This document shows, in pieces, positions 9,843-19,126 of a DNA stretch of 64,000 nt. Each line of letters opens with the position of its first letter. The first letter of the stretch is position 1. The DNA is from Jeotgalibacillus campisalis (GTDB lineage Bacteria > Bacillota > Bacilli > Bacillales > Jeotgalibacillaceae): contig NZ_JXRR01000008.1 of the NCBI RefSeq assembly GCF_000829515.1, forward strand, positions 62,001 to 126,000, written 5' to 3'. The position numbers were made by a program, and so were the translations under genes. Under the pieces are notes generated by a model that did not search any database, had not been told where the DNA came from, and was given only the letters and a program-made list of their open reading frames with translations.

Positions 9843-10151
9843 ATGAACAAAACAACGAAAAATATCGTAGCAGGATCACTTTTAACAGCAGGTGCCGCTG
9901 CAGCAGCAGTGGGGTACCAAAAAATAAAGAAAACTGATCAAAAAGATTTTTTAGAAGATACAGATATGCGAAACAGCAAGAAAATTGATCGTCAGGAAAG
10001 CGTTTTTGCTGAAGACACTGATAAAGAAGAAGGTTTGACTAAGCTGGATTCTGCTTATCGTGGAGAATGGCAGGCAAATGGTTTTCCTCAGACACATGCT
10101 GAACAGCAGGAGCTCGAAAAAGAACAAGCAGAAATCGATAAAAATAAATAA
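9843..10151 (+). CDS. Small protein with N-terminal hydrophobic segment, unknown function
   Basis: A 102-residue protein starting after a near-perfect AAAGGAGG site. Residues about 8-25 are a hydrophobic Ala-rich segment (VAGSLLTAGAAAAAVGY), followed by a highly charged, probably disordered tail of about 75 residues rich in Asp, Glu, Lys and Gln. This resembles many small membrane-anchored Bacillus proteins; I do not recognise a named family. A terminator lies 20 bp downstream. Confidence 0.7.
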   Translation: MNKTTKNIVAGSLLTAGAAAAAVGYQKIKKTDQKDFLEDTDMRNSKKIDRQESVFAEDTDKEEGLTKLDSAYRGEWQANGFPQTHAEQQELEKEQAEIDKNK

Positions 10152-10173
10152 AGCTAATTATATAGGGTAATAG

Positions 10174-10219
10174 GAAGTCGTCGTTCTTTCCATTGATAGG
10201 AAGGAACGGCGGCTTTTTT
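10174..10219 (+). terminator. Intrinsic terminator
   Basis: GAAGTCGTCGTTCTTTCC pairs, with several G-U pairs, to GGAAGGAACGGCGGC and is followed by TTTTTT. Confidence 0.75.
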
Positions 10220-10248
10220 CTGCTGTAAAAAAACGCTTCTAAACACAC

Positions 10249-10776
10249 TCAAAGAAGTTTAAATAAATACAGGTTTAAGTCATCATCATTTTCGCATGTA
10301 GAATATTGTTCGGCCTGTTCACCTCTATACCAAATCCCGGTTCCATCTGGTATGTATCCCCGCTTAATGTACATCCTTTGGGCAGCGCCATAACCGGAGT
10401 GCAGGCCTACTGCCAGCGTGACAAGGTTATGTTTTGCTTTAGATAGTGATTCTGCTGTATCCATGATTTTGCTGCCAATCCCTTTGTTCTGAAACTTTAT
10501 CAACACGTTTAAATCTACAATTTCAGGGAGATTTTTAAACGCGAACGGGCCCTTGTCAGCACAAGGCAGTAAGGTGACATAGCCCGCAGCCTGATGATCT
10601 ATTTCAGCGACTAGTACAGAAATTTTGTGTTCATTTTGTTTCTGGTAATAGCCTTCAAATAAGTCAGCAGGTTTATGCCATCCCTGCGCAGAAAAGGCGG
10701 ATACAAATTGTTGGATATCACGATTAATCATGGGACGAATGATCAAATCGCCTTCTTGAAAATAGAGCATTTTCAC
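10249..10776 (-). CDS. GNAT-family N-acetyltransferase
   Basis: The 175-residue protein has the GNAT acetyl-CoA binding region near residues 95-110 (KFQNKGIGSKIMDTAE, a Q/RxxGxG/A variant) and the preceding beta-4 strand (IVDLNVLIKF). The C-terminal RMYIKRGYIPDGTG is the typical final motif. AAGGAGAGGTG precedes the start. The substrate is unknown. Confidence 0.85.
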   Translation of the reverse strand: MKMLYFQEGDLIIRPMINRDIQQFVSAFSAQGWHKPADLFEGYYQKQNEHKISVLVAEIDHQAAGYVTLLPCADKGPFAFKNLPEIVDLNVLIKFQNKGIGSKIMDTAESLSKAKHNLVTLAVGLHSGYGAAQRMYIKRGYIPDGTGIWYRGEQAEQYSTCENDDDLNLYLFKLL

Positions 10777-10980
10777 CTCTCCTTGTCATCGTTGTATTAA
10801 AGAACTTTCCTAAAGCTTTTAGGAAGTACTGTAAGCTAAATTTTATCATGGCAGTAAGTATAAAAAGACTTAATTTTCGAAATATGGTATGGTAATGGAA
10901 ATACTAACGGAAAAGGAGAAAGTCCGATGTAAAACACCCCTTATAAATCATCCAACTGAATAAGGAAAAGGAGCATTTAT

Positions 10981-12222
10981 ATGGGGAAAAAATCGTTTCG
11001 TTTCTTGTGGATCGGACAGACGATGGCCAATGCCGGGGATATTTTATTTATTGTCGGGCTAATTTCAACCATCTATCTGTTGACGGGTTCTGCAATGCTT
11101 ATGGCACTGCTGCCATTTTTTAATATGACAGCAAGGTTTGTCAGTGCGCTTTTAGCCCCCTTTTTGCTTGATCGAATGCTTTTGCAGCGGTTACTGGCAT
11201 TTTCTCAAATGGGAAAAACGGCAGTTCTCTTTGCGCTGGCTATTTTTTCAAGCATTTATTTGACCGATGAGACGATTGGGGTGCTGTTTATTTTTGTGGT
11301 GATCATTGCATTTTTAGATGGATGGGCAAGTCCTGCCAGAAATGCCCTGATCCCGAGACTTGTTGAAAAAGAGGAACTTGTCAAAGCTAATAGTTTTATA
11401 GGAGTGGCGGATCAGCTCATTCAGCTGGGCATGTGGCCGCTTGCAGCGATTTTTGCCGCATGGCTTGGGGCAGAAGAGGTCGTCTGGCTTACCGTTGGCC
11501 TCTACACAATTTCAGCTGTACTGATGTACTTGCTTATGAAGGTTGAGGATATAAAGAAAGCGGAAGATGAGCATAGCCAAACAAAATTTGAAGGATTTAA
11601 AGAAGGCTGGCTGACGATTGTGAAAAGTCCATTTTTACTAATTGTAAGTGTGTCAGAACTGATTGAATCCAATGCGAATGTCGTTTGGATTGCCGCTATT
11701 ATGTATGTCTATGTGGCAGAGGTTCTCCAGGCCGGAGAACAATGGTGGGGGTACGTTAATTCAAGTTTTTTTGCAGGTCTTTTACTTGGAGGCATCCTTG
11801 GCTTGCGTTACAGCAGGCGAATTGAAGAAAAGACGAGATTTCTGATTTTAGCAGGTGCCTTGTTTACAGCGGCCGTTACTGTCGTATTCGCATTGATTGA
11901 AAATCCGCTGACTGCCCTGGTCTTATCAGCTGCATTTGGGTTTTTCAGTCAGTTAAAAGGAGTGGCTCAGCAGACACTTGTACAAAAAAGAGTGACAGAG
12001 CGGCTCCTGCCGAAGGTGTATTCAGCTCAGGAAGCGGCTTACTTTTCAATGTTCGGCCTTTCAACACTGGGATTTGGGTATTTAACGGAAGTGTATGGAC
12101 CACGCTTTATCTTTTTAGTAGCTGGGGGATTGCTTCTTGCTTCGGCTGTCCTTTTAATAGCGTTCAGACGGCATTTAACAGATGAAGTGGCATCTCCTGA
12201 ATCAAGGGGGATTGTATCTTGA
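10981..12222 (+). CDS. MFS transporter, first of a tandem pair
   Basis: The 413-residue protein has about 12 hydrophobic helices and a central hydrophilic loop (residues about 185-205, KVEDIKKAEDEHSQTKFEGF). The overall pattern matches the macrolide-efflux-like MFS_3 group. A clear AAAAGGAG site precedes the ATG. Its stop overlaps the next gene, itself an MFS transporter, suggesting a coupled pair that could form a heteromeric or dual-function exporter. Substrate unknown. Confidence 0.85.
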   Translation: MGKKSFRFLWIGQTMANAGDILFIVGLISTIYLLTGSAMLMALLPFFNMTARFVSALLAPFLLDRMLLQRLLAFSQMGKTAVLFALAIFSSIYLTDETIGVLFIFVVIIAFLDGWASPARNALIPRLVEKEELVKANSFIGVADQLIQLGMWPLAAIFAAWLGAEEVVWLTVGLYTISAVLMYLLMKVEDIKKAEDEHSQTKFEGFKEGWLTIVKSPFLLIVSVSELIESNANVVWIAAIMYVYVAEVLQAGEQWWGYVNSSFFAGLLLGGILGLRYSRRIEEKTRFLILAGALFTAAVTVVFALIENPLTALVLSAAFGFFSQLKGVAQQTLVQKRVTERLLPKVYSAQEAAYFSMFGLSTLGFGYLTEVYGPRFIFLVAGGLLLASAVLLIAFRRHLTDEVASPESRGIVS

Positions 12223-13451
12223 TGAGTCTATTTCGAAATAAAAATTTTGTTGTTATGTGGACCGGACAGCTGGCCACGATTTTTGGAAACAGATTTAGTG
12301 AGATCGCTATTCCCTTACTTGTTCTTCAGCTGACGGGATCTTCTCTTAGTGCGGCATTAGTCGTCGTTTGTTCGCAATTGGCGCCACTGCTGTTAAGTCT
12401 TCCTGCAGGAAGCTATGTGGAGGCCAGATCGAAGAAGAAGATAGCCATGGGAGCAGATGCTGTCAGCTTTTTTACCATGCTGTCACTAGTGGTGCTGGTT
12501 ATGATAAATGAAGTGACCATTTGGACACTCGCCTTCGCGCTTTTTGTTCTTGGCGCATCCGGCGTATTTTTCCGGGTGTCATTCGTGGCGATGGTTCCCG
12601 GTGTGGCAGGACGAGGCAAGCTCGTTGAGGCTCATACGTATTTTGAAGGAGCCGATGCTTTGAGCACGTTAGCCGGACCGGTGTTTGCCGGACTGGTTTT
12701 GTCCGCTTTCGGTGCAGTATGGGCACTCGCAGTAGATGCATTTACTTTTTTTATCTCGTTTTTAGGAATTTTGTTTTTAACGGTCTCTGAAAAACGAAGA
12801 GAAGAGAGAAGAGAGATTATTCATTGGACGGGTCATTTTTCTTTAAGGGGTATAAGCCTGTTAGTTAAAAATCCGCTTCAGACATTCGTGACCTTTCATC
12901 AGGCTGTTTTAAGCTTTACGACAACCGCCATTACGTTAACGGTTATCGTCTACACCTCGGTTGTGCTGGATTTTAGCGAGTGGCAGACAGGAGTCGTGCT
13001 GTCTGCTGCAGGAGCGGGAAATCTGATCGGTGTATTCGTATTAAATAAGCTCAGCAGACTGTCCTGGCGGGTGCTATATGGCGGGTTGATGGCAATTTCA
13101 GCAGCAGGCATCTTTTTGATCATGGGGTCAAGTCATCTATTTATTTTATCTTTAGGCATGTTTTTATTTGATGGGGCGCTATCTGTAGCATTTGTGATTA
13201 ATGGCACTGCCAGGCAGGCGATTACGCCGGATTCATTTTTAGCTCGTGTGGGAGGAGCAGGCCTGCTTCTCGGTGGAGTTGCTGCAATTGGAGGAACTCT
13301 TTTTGCCGGCAGTGTTTCGGAGATAATAGATCCAAGAGCAGCTCTGGGATTCTGCGGCTGTCTGCTTCTTTTTGCGTCGATCATTGCTTTTACCTTTAAA
13401 AATGGGAAAAGAAGTGTCAGAGAGCTGGAGCCAATTAATTTGGATGAATAG
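12222..13451 (+). CDS. MFS transporter, second of a tandem pair
   Basis: The 409-residue protein has 12 predicted helices and, like its neighbour, opens with a (F/L)xW(x)GQ motif (VVMWTGQLATIFGNRFSEIAIP). The ATG at 12222 shares one base with the upstream stop; a TTG at 12219 is equally well spaced from the GGGGG ribosome site and would add one residue. It appears to be an old paralogue of the upstream gene rather than a recent copy. Substrate unknown. Confidence 0.85.
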   Translation: MSLFRNKNFVVMWTGQLATIFGNRFSEIAIPLLVLQLTGSSLSAALVVVCSQLAPLLLSLPAGSYVEARSKKKIAMGADAVSFFTMLSLVVLVMINEVTIWTLAFALFVLGASGVFFRVSFVAMVPGVAGRGKLVEAHTYFEGADALSTLAGPVFAGLVLSAFGAVWALAVDAFTFFISFLGILFLTVSEKRREERREIIHWTGHFSLRGISLLVKNPLQTFVTFHQAVLSFTTTAITLTVIVYTSVVLDFSEWQTGVVLSAAGAGNLIGVFVLNKLSRLSWRVLYGGLMAISAAGIFLIMGSSHLFILSLGMFLFDGALSVAFVINGTARQAITPDSFLARVGGAGLLLGGVAAIGGTLFAGSVSEIIDPRAALGFCGCLLLFASIIAFTFKNGKRSVRELEPINLDE

Positions 13452-13489
13452 AAACAGTCTGCCTTAAAAATCATCAAAGGAGTGGTTCA

Positions 13490-14569
13490 ATGTGGTCGAA
13501 TCAGTTAACCGAAGCACTTGGAATTAAGTACCCGATTGTTCAAGCACCTATGGCAGGAGGCATAACAACAACCGAGCTTGTTGCAGCCGTGTCAAATGAA
13601 GGAGCACTCGGCATGATTGGGGCTGGATATATGACGTCTTCAGCCCTGTCTAAGCAAGTGAAAGAAGTGAAAGAAAAAACGAAAAATCCTTTTGGGGTAA
13701 ATCTGTTTGTGCCTGTTCCTTATGCTGCATCAGAGGATGAATTGGAGGCTGCTTATCAAGTATTGAAGCCGTATCGAAAAAAGCTCGGTCTTTCAGATGA
13801 AGAGGTTGAAATACCTGATTATGATAGGGACGTAAAGACATTTCAGGATTTCATCGAGGTGATTGTGGAAGAAAAGGTGCCGATTTGTTCATTCACATTC
13901 AGCCTGCCGGATCAAAAGGTGATAAAGCGGCTAAAAGACGCCGGGGTGGTGCTGATCGGAACGGCCACCACCGTTGAGGAAGCGATGGCAGTTGAAAAGT
14001 CAGGAATGGATATGGTGGTGGTTCAAGGAAGTGAAGCCGGCGGGCACCGGGGTCATTTTCTGAAAAAAAATGAAGAGAGTATGATCGGGCTGCTGTCGTT
14101 GATTCCGCAGACGGTCAACCATGTGGACATCCCTGTCATCGCAGCAGGAGGCATAGCAGATGGCCGGGGGGCAATGGCTGTACATGTTCTTGGAGGGGCT
14201 GCCATACAAATAGGGACTGCCTTTTTAACCTGCAGGGAAAGCGGAGCAAACCCTGCTCAAAAAGAAGCCATCCTCCGTTCAAGTGAAGAGCAAATAGTCA
14301 TGACGCGAGCATTTTCAGGGAAATGGGCAAGAGGCATTCAAAATCAATTTATCCATGAAATGAGTGACTTTCAATTTAACGTGCCGTCATTTCCTATACA
14401 GAATGCGCTGACCAAAGACATTCGCAGCGCTGCATCCCAACAGGTAAATACGGAATATATGTCCCTTTGGTCCGGTCAAAGTCCAAGAATGGCAAAAGAG
14501 CAGACGGTCAGGGAACTGATCCACTCGATCGCAGAACATGAGCATTTCACCTGTACACACAAACGGTAA
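13490..14569 (+). CDS. Nitronate monooxygenase (2-nitropropane dioxygenase family)
   Basis: The 359-residue FMN enzyme of TIM-barrel fold starts with the family hallmark YPIVQAPMAGG and contains the FMN-phosphate motif GSEAGGHRG (residues about 180-188) and the later VIAAGGIADGRG and GAAIQIGTAFLTC segments. The family oxidises alkyl nitronates such as propionate-3-nitronate using flavin and oxygen. AAAGGAG precedes the ATG. Its last 23 bp overlap the 3' end of the convergent DUF421 gene. It follows the MFS pair by 38 bp and may be cotranscribed with it. Confidence 0.9.
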   Translation: MWSNQLTEALGIKYPIVQAPMAGGITTTELVAAVSNEGALGMIGAGYMTSSALSKQVKEVKEKTKNPFGVNLFVPVPYAASEDELEAAYQVLKPYRKKLGLSDEEVEIPDYDRDVKTFQDFIEVIVEEKVPICSFTFSLPDQKVIKRLKDAGVVLIGTATTVEEAMAVEKSGMDMVVVQGSEAGGHRGHFLKKNEESMIGLLSLIPQTVNHVDIPVIAAGGIADGRGAMAVHVLGGAAIQIGTAFLTCRESGANPAQKEAILRSSEEQIVMTRAFSGKWARGIQNQFIHEMSDFQFNVPSFPIQNALTKDIRSAASQQVNTEYMSLWSGQSPRMAKEQTVRELIHSIAEHEHFTCTHKR

Positions 14570-15248
14570 TCTCGCCCTTTTTTGTAACTGTAGCGATTAA
14601 AATATTGTCCAAATCTTCATTTTTTCTGCGAATTTGCTCAAGCAGCCATTTTTCATCTTTTCCGCAGAGCATAAGTTCAGCTCTATTGATTTTGCCTTCT
14701 TTCACAACTATGCGCGGCAGCTCAAATGGAGAAGAAGCCATTCCCATATCCGCAGGTGTTAGCGGCTGATGCTTAGGGTCCGGGAAAACAGAGATGGTTC
14801 CTCCAGGCTCCCACAGCGCAAGCGCGACTTTGCTGAAGTCCTCAAGTTGTTCTTTTCGCAGTTCAGCGAGCAGACTTTCCACTGTAATGCGTGCTTTTTT
14901 TAAATGGCGGTAATAGATCTGCCCGTTTTCAATCAGCGTAATAGGCGGCGGATCAACAAGTCTTTTCAATGGGCTGAAGTTCAGCGTTAAAAAGACGCCT
15001 GAAAGATAAAGAGTGACCAGCACGCTCATGGTTGTGATGGAGCCTGTCATGCCTAACCCCTCATCTGACAAAGGGTGGGCAATGATGTTTCCGATTAGTA
15101 AAGCCATCACAAAATCCATGAATCTCAGCTGGGAAATGGAACGCTGGCCCATGATTTTAGCGATGATCACAAGAAAGAAAAAACCAATGACGGCTCTAAG
15201 GCCCCATTCAAAAATAGAGAGGGATTCCTGACCGCTGAAAAAATCCAT
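14547..15248 (-). CDS. DUF421/YetF-like membrane protein, copy 1
   Basis: From the chosen ATG (15248) the protein is 233 residues: three N-terminal helices including the conserved GQRSISQLRFMDFVMALLIGN motif, then the DUF421 soluble domain with LIENGQIYYRHLKKARITVESLLAELR. The frame stays open for 59 codons upstream, but that extension would run through the T-box promoter at 15330-15358 and has no membrane-protein character, so the internal start is preferred. It overlaps the end of the nitronate monooxygenase gene tail to tail. Two more DUF421 genes occur in the window. Confidence 0.85.
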   Translation of the reverse strand: MDFFSGQESLSIFEWGLRAVIGFFFLVIIAKIMGQRSISQLRFMDFVMALLIGNIIAHPLSDEGLGMTGSITTMSVLVTLYLSGVFLTLNFSPLKRLVDPPPITLIENGQIYYRHLKKARITVESLLAELRKEQLEDFSKVALALWEPGGTISVFPDPKHQPLTPADMGMASSPFELPRIVVKEGKINRAELMLCGKDEKWLLEQIRRKNEDLDNILIATVTKKGEITVCVYR

Positions 15249-15329
15249 TGTACGTTCACATCCCGGAATAAAAGTGTTTTTCGTAGTGTTCCTCAAACAG
15301 CGAAATCCATTAAAAAGTAAATTCACTCC

Positions 15330-15358
15330 TTGACAGCTTGAATATCCTTCTATATATT
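15330..15358 (+). promoter_or_regulatory. Sigma-A promoter of the tandem T-box leader
   Basis: TTGACA (15330-15335), a 17-base spacer, then TATATT (15353-15358). The spacing and -35 are ideal and the -10 matches in five of six positions. The predicted start near 15365 is the left edge of the first T-box leader. Confidence 0.75.
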
Positions 15359-15364
15359 GAATAA

Positions 15365-15624
15365 AAATGAAACGCGATGACGAGGACATGAATTTTTCTG
15401 AACGGTTTTTAGAGAGGGAGGCCATCGGCTGGGAGCTTCCTGACGCAGCAGAAAAAATTTACCCCCTTTGAGTTGTATTGATGAAGGCCAGTAGTCAATA
15501 CCGCAGGAGCTGTGATAAAGCTGAACAAGCCGTCACTTGATGTTAAGGAGTGCCGGGAACTTGGGTGGAACCACGAGAAGAGCACACACTCGTCCCTATT
15601 TTAGGGATGATTGTGTGCTTTTTG
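15365..15624 (+). ncRNA. T-box riboswitch 1 (threonine type) of a tandem pair
   Basis: The leader shows stem I sequence (GATGACGAGGACA, then GAGAGGGAGGCC), a candidate ACC threonine specifier at 15461-15463, the conserved T-box bulge GGGTGGAACCACG at 15563-15575, and a terminator (AGCACACACTCGTCCCT with AGGGATGATTGTGTGCT, then T-run) at 15581-15624. Uncharged tRNA-Thr would stabilise the antiterminator. It precedes a second T-box and a broken threonyl-tRNA synthetase gene. Confidence 0.9.
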
Positions 15625-15639
15625 TTTTTTATATTTTTT

Positions 15640-15895
15640 TGTGATGAAAAGGATTTGAAGAATTGTGGACGGTTGAACAGAGAGGGAAGCCACCGGCTGA
15701 AAGCTTCCTCAACGCAGCTCAATTCTTTACCGCCTTGGAGCTGAAGGAGTGAAGCAGCAGTAGCTCTTTCCGCAGAAGCTGCGATAAAGCTTGAATGAAG
15801 CCAACTTGATGTAGTTTAAAATCAGGATGGAAAGCTGGGTGGAACCGCGGGCTGCACACTCGTTCCTTTTGTATAGGGGATGAGTGTGTTTTTTG
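15640..15895 (+). ncRNA. T-box riboswitch 2 (threonine type) of a tandem pair
   Basis: A second complete leader: stem I segment AGAGAGGGAAGCC with GGCTGAAAGCTTCC, candidate ACC specifier at 15729-15731, T-box GGTGGAACCGCGG at 15838-15850, and terminator CACACTCGTTCC with GGGGATGAGTGTG followed by TTTTTT (15855-15895). It is similar to but clearly diverged from copy 1. Tandem T-boxes are known for B. subtilis thrZ, where each adds a layer of control. Confidence 0.9.
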
Positions 15896-15926
15896 TTGTA
15901 AATTTTTATGAAAATGAGAGAATAAC

Positions 15927-16919
15927 ATGGAAAAAATTCAAATTCGGTTCCCGGATGGCAGAGAGGGCAGTTATCCACGCGGCATATCACTCGAGGAGGT
16001 AGCGCAGTCCATCAGCCCTCATTTAAGGAAGAATGCAGCTGCTGGGATCGTGAACGAGAAGCTGGCCGACTTGAAAAGCATTCTTCAGGAAGACGCATCG
16101 CTTGAACTGGTGATGCTTAAATCCAAAGAAGGGGCTGAAGTCATTAGACAGACGGCTGCGCAGGTACTGGCGCAGTCAATTAAACGTTTGTTTAATGGAG
16201 TGAACCTTGGTACAGGGCCTGTTATAGAGAATGGCTTTTATTACGATGCAGAGCTTGCAGAAACGATTTCTGTTCAGGATCTTGCCAAAATTGAAAAAGA
16301 GATGAAAAAGATTATAAATGAAAATTTTCAGATTGAACGTGAAGAAGTATCACGAAAAGATGCGGAAAGAATGTTTAAAGAAGATGCCTTAAAGCTTGAA
16401 CAGGTAAGCGGGTTTTCGGAGGGGAAATGATTTCGATTTACCGTCATGGAGAGTTTGTTGACGTGTGTAAAGGAAATTCGATCTTTCCTATATCAATGAG
16501 AAAAACGAAAAAAGCAGGCCAGTCGTTATTCACCGGCTGTCTTTGGGTCGATTGACCGATTACTAGGAATCTTAATCGAGCATTACGGAGGGGCTTTTCC
16601 TCTCTGGATTGCCCCGGTTCAAGTAAAGATTCTCCCTGTTTCCAATAAAGCGCATCAAACGTATGCCAAAAAAGTTTCAAAGCAGTTCAAGCAGCAGGGA
16701 ATCCGTACAGAGCTTGACCTTCGGGAAGAAAAACTCGGCTACAAAATGAGGGAAGCACAGCTGAAAAAAATCCCGTATATTCTCGTGATAGGAGATAAAG
16801 AAATGGAAAAGGAGAAGGTTAATTTACGCGTCTATGGGCAGGAGGGCAGCCGGGAGATCCATATAAAGGAGCTGATTCAGGAAGTGAAAAAAAGCCATGA
16901 CGTGTTAGAGACTTATTAA
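15927..16919 (+). pseudogene. thrZ: Threonyl-tRNA synthetase gene lacking its catalytic core (thrZ-like)
   Basis: The first 167 codons (15927-16430) encode the TGS and second N-terminal domains (IQIRFPDGREGSYPRGISLE; GPVIENGFYYD). Reading then continues in another frame for about 40 codons (YRHGEFVDVC at about 16437-16466) and resumes in the first frame at 16545-16919 as the C-terminal anticodon-binding domain (GSIDRLLGILIEHYGG; LWIAPVQVKILPVS; LREEKLGYKMREAQ), ending at TAA. About 300 residues holding class II motifs 1-3 are absent, so no aminoacylation is possible. The editing-site HxxxH is QTAAQ here. There is no strong ribosome site. B. subtilis thrZ also has multiple T-boxes, which supports identity with thrZ rather than thrS. 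Confidence 0.88.
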
Positions 16920-17113
16920 CTCCAAGTACCTAAGGAAAAATAGTTAGAAAACGACCACTTCAACTGACAAGATATTGGACGGTAAGCGCGGGCGTTCAAC
17001 TTAATAGTTCTACAGTATAAATCCAAAAAAAAATTATAAAAATTTTTTCTGCAAAGATTCTGCATACAAATAGGGTAGATTATAACTGAATAAACAATTT
17101 GGAGGGATTATAC

Positions 17114-17725
17114 GTGGAAATGAAACGGAAGCTTTTGTTAGGAACCATGATACTCACTATGAGCACAGCGCTTGCAGCATGCGGCGGGGAAGAAGACAAT
17201 ATGGGCACAGAAGAAGGAATGGAAGAGAATATGGAAGAGATGGATCATGGAGACGAATCAGATGATTCAATGGAGGGAATGGATCATTCAGATATGCATA
17301 TGTCCGGTTCTGGTGAAGTGCCTGATGGTCTAGAAGAAGCGGAAACTCCTACCTTTGAAGAAGGGGACACAGCCATGATCACAGAAGCTCATATGGAAGG
17401 AATGGAAGGAGCAGAGGCTGTGATTGTCGGCGCATACGATACGGTTGCTTACAGCATTTCCTATGACCCGACTGATGGCGGGGAACGCATTGAAGATCAC
17501 AAATGGATCATTCATGAGGAAATTGAAGATGCCAGAGAAGACCCTTATGCTGCAGGAGATGAAGTGGAAGTTGACGCTGACCATATGGAAGGAATGGACG
17601 GGGCAGCTGCAACGATTGATTCTGTTGAGGAAACAACCGTGTACATGGTTGATTTCACTTTGGAATCCGGTGAAGAAGTGACGAATCACAAGTGGGTTAT
17701 TGAGAAAGAGCTGTCTGCTGAATAA
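17114..17725 (+). CDS. YdhK/DUF1541-type lipoprotein
   Basis: GTG at 17114 sits 8 bases after GGAGGG and gives a 203-residue protein. A lipoprotein signal ends in ALAAC. Then comes a Met/His/Asp/Glu-rich segment (MDHGDESDDSMEGMDHSDMHM) that looks metal-binding, followed by two tandem copies of the DUF1541 unit, each beginning HMEGM(E/D)GAxA and ending HKW(I/V)I(H/E)E. The family is often linked to copper or metal stress, but the function is unproven. A permease gene follows after 84 bp. Confidence 0.85.
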   Translation: MEMKRKLLLGTMILTMSTALAACGGEEDNMGTEEGMEENMEEMDHGDESDDSMEGMDHSDMHMSGSGEVPDGLEEAETPTFEEGDTAMITEAHMEGMEGAEAVIVGAYDTVAYSISYDPTDGGERIEDHKWIIHEEIEDAREDPYAAGDEVEVDADHMEGMDGAAATIDSVEETTVYMVDFTLESGEEVTNHKWVIEKELSAE

Positions 17726-17809
17726 GAAAAGGTGGTAATTTATTAATTTTTTCGTAGTCTGACTATCAATAGTGAACAGGAAAGTCACTATTAAAGGAGG
17801 CAGAATTCG

Positions 17810-19114
17810 ATGAGTGACTATAAGAAAAACAGTATTACATTAACAGGAGCAGTAGGTCTTGGTACCGGTGTAATGATTAGCGCCGGTATTTTTGCCCTAT
17901 TGGGACAAGTAGCAGAACTTTCCGGTGCGTGGTTCCCGCTAATGTTTATTGCAGGCGGAATCGCTACTGCTTTTAGTGCGTATTCATATATTAAATTGAG
18001 TAACGAATATCCCTCAGCAGGGGGAATTGGCATGTTTCTCGTGAAAGCCTATGGTAAAACAACGGTTACAGCGGGGGCTGCATTATTAATGGCGTTATCT
18101 ATGGTCATTAATCAAAGTCTCGTCGCAAGAACTTTCGGTACGTACACCCTGCAATTATTTGGAACAGATTCAGGAAGCTGGCTGGTACCTGTACTAGGTG
18201 TTGGTTTGTTAACAGTCGCTTTCTTGATTAATATTACAGGAAATTCCTTTATTCAAACCTTTACTTCCATTATGTCCCTTTTGAAAATCTTAGGGCTGAC
18301 CCTTTTTGCTATTGCAGGCTTATGGGCTGCAGGCTTTACTTTTGAGCCGGCTCAACCGGGAACAAATGCACCTGATCTGTCCGCTGCAAGTTATATTGCG
18401 GCTATTGCTCTTACTATTTTAGCGTTTAAAGGATTTACAACTATTACGAACAGCGGATCTGAGATCAAGGAACCTAAAAAGAATGTGGGCCGTGCCATTA
18501 TGATTTCCATTGCTGTGAGTCTCACTGTCTATATGCTATTGGCTTGGGCAGTTTCAGGGAGCTTATCCATCACAGAAATTATTCAAGCGAAAGACTATGC
18601 ACTGGCTGAAGCCGCAAGACCTGCTTTTGGTGAAATGGGGGTTTGGTTCACAGTCATTATTGCAATTCTTGCGACAGTTTCAGGGGTTATCGCCAGTGTT
18701 TTTGCAGTATCCAGAATGCTTGCCATGTTGACAGACATGAAGCTGATACCGCACAAACACTTCGGGATGCCTGGCGATATACAAAAGCATACCCTCGTGT
18801 ATACGGTTGTCCTTGCGATGACTCTTACTGTTTTATTCGACTTAAGCAGAATTGCGGCTATTGGTGTGATTCTATATCTTGTCATGGACATCATTATTCA
18901 TTGGGGAGTCTTAAAAAGGCTGAAAGAAAAAGTTGATGCAAATCGGGGGATTGTCACAGCTGCACTAGTGATTGATGGTATTGTACTTGGCGCTTTCATT
19001 TGGGTGAAACTGCAGCAGGATTGGTTGATCGTAGCAGTAGCTATAGCAATAACTGTCCTCACTTTTACTGGGGAAAAATTCTTTCTCAAGTCTGTTCAAA
19101 GCAAGGAAACTTAA
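17810..19114 (+). CDS. APC-family amino acid permease
   Basis: A 434-residue membrane protein with about 12 helices. The start of helix 1 (LTGAVGLGTGVMISAGIFALLGQ) is the amino-acid binding GxG motif of the APC superfamily, and helix 6 (ALTILAFKGFTTITNSGSEIKEPKKN) matches APC permeases closely. TAAAGGAGG precedes the ATG. The substrate is not readable. A strong terminator follows, separating it from the two-component genes on the other strand. Confidence 0.9.
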   Translation: MSDYKKNSITLTGAVGLGTGVMISAGIFALLGQVAELSGAWFPLMFIAGGIATAFSAYSYIKLSNEYPSAGGIGMFLVKAYGKTTVTAGAALLMALSMVINQSLVARTFGTYTLQLFGTDSGSWLVPVLGVGLLTVAFLINITGNSFIQTFTSIMSLLKILGLTLFAIAGLWAAGFTFEPAQPGTNAPDLSAASYIAAIALTILAFKGFTTITNSGSEIKEPKKNVGRAIMISIAVSLTVYMLLAWAVSGSLSITEIIQAKDYALAEAARPAFGEMGVWFTVIIAILATVSGVIASVFAVSRMLAMLTDMKLIPHKHFGMPGDIQKHTLVYTVVLAMTLTVLFDLSRIAAIGVILYLVMDIIIHWGVLKRLKEKVDANRGIVTAALVIDGIVLGAFIWVKLQQDWLIVAVAIAITVLTFTGEKFFLKSVQSKET

Positions 19115-19126
19115 ATTAAGCAACGA

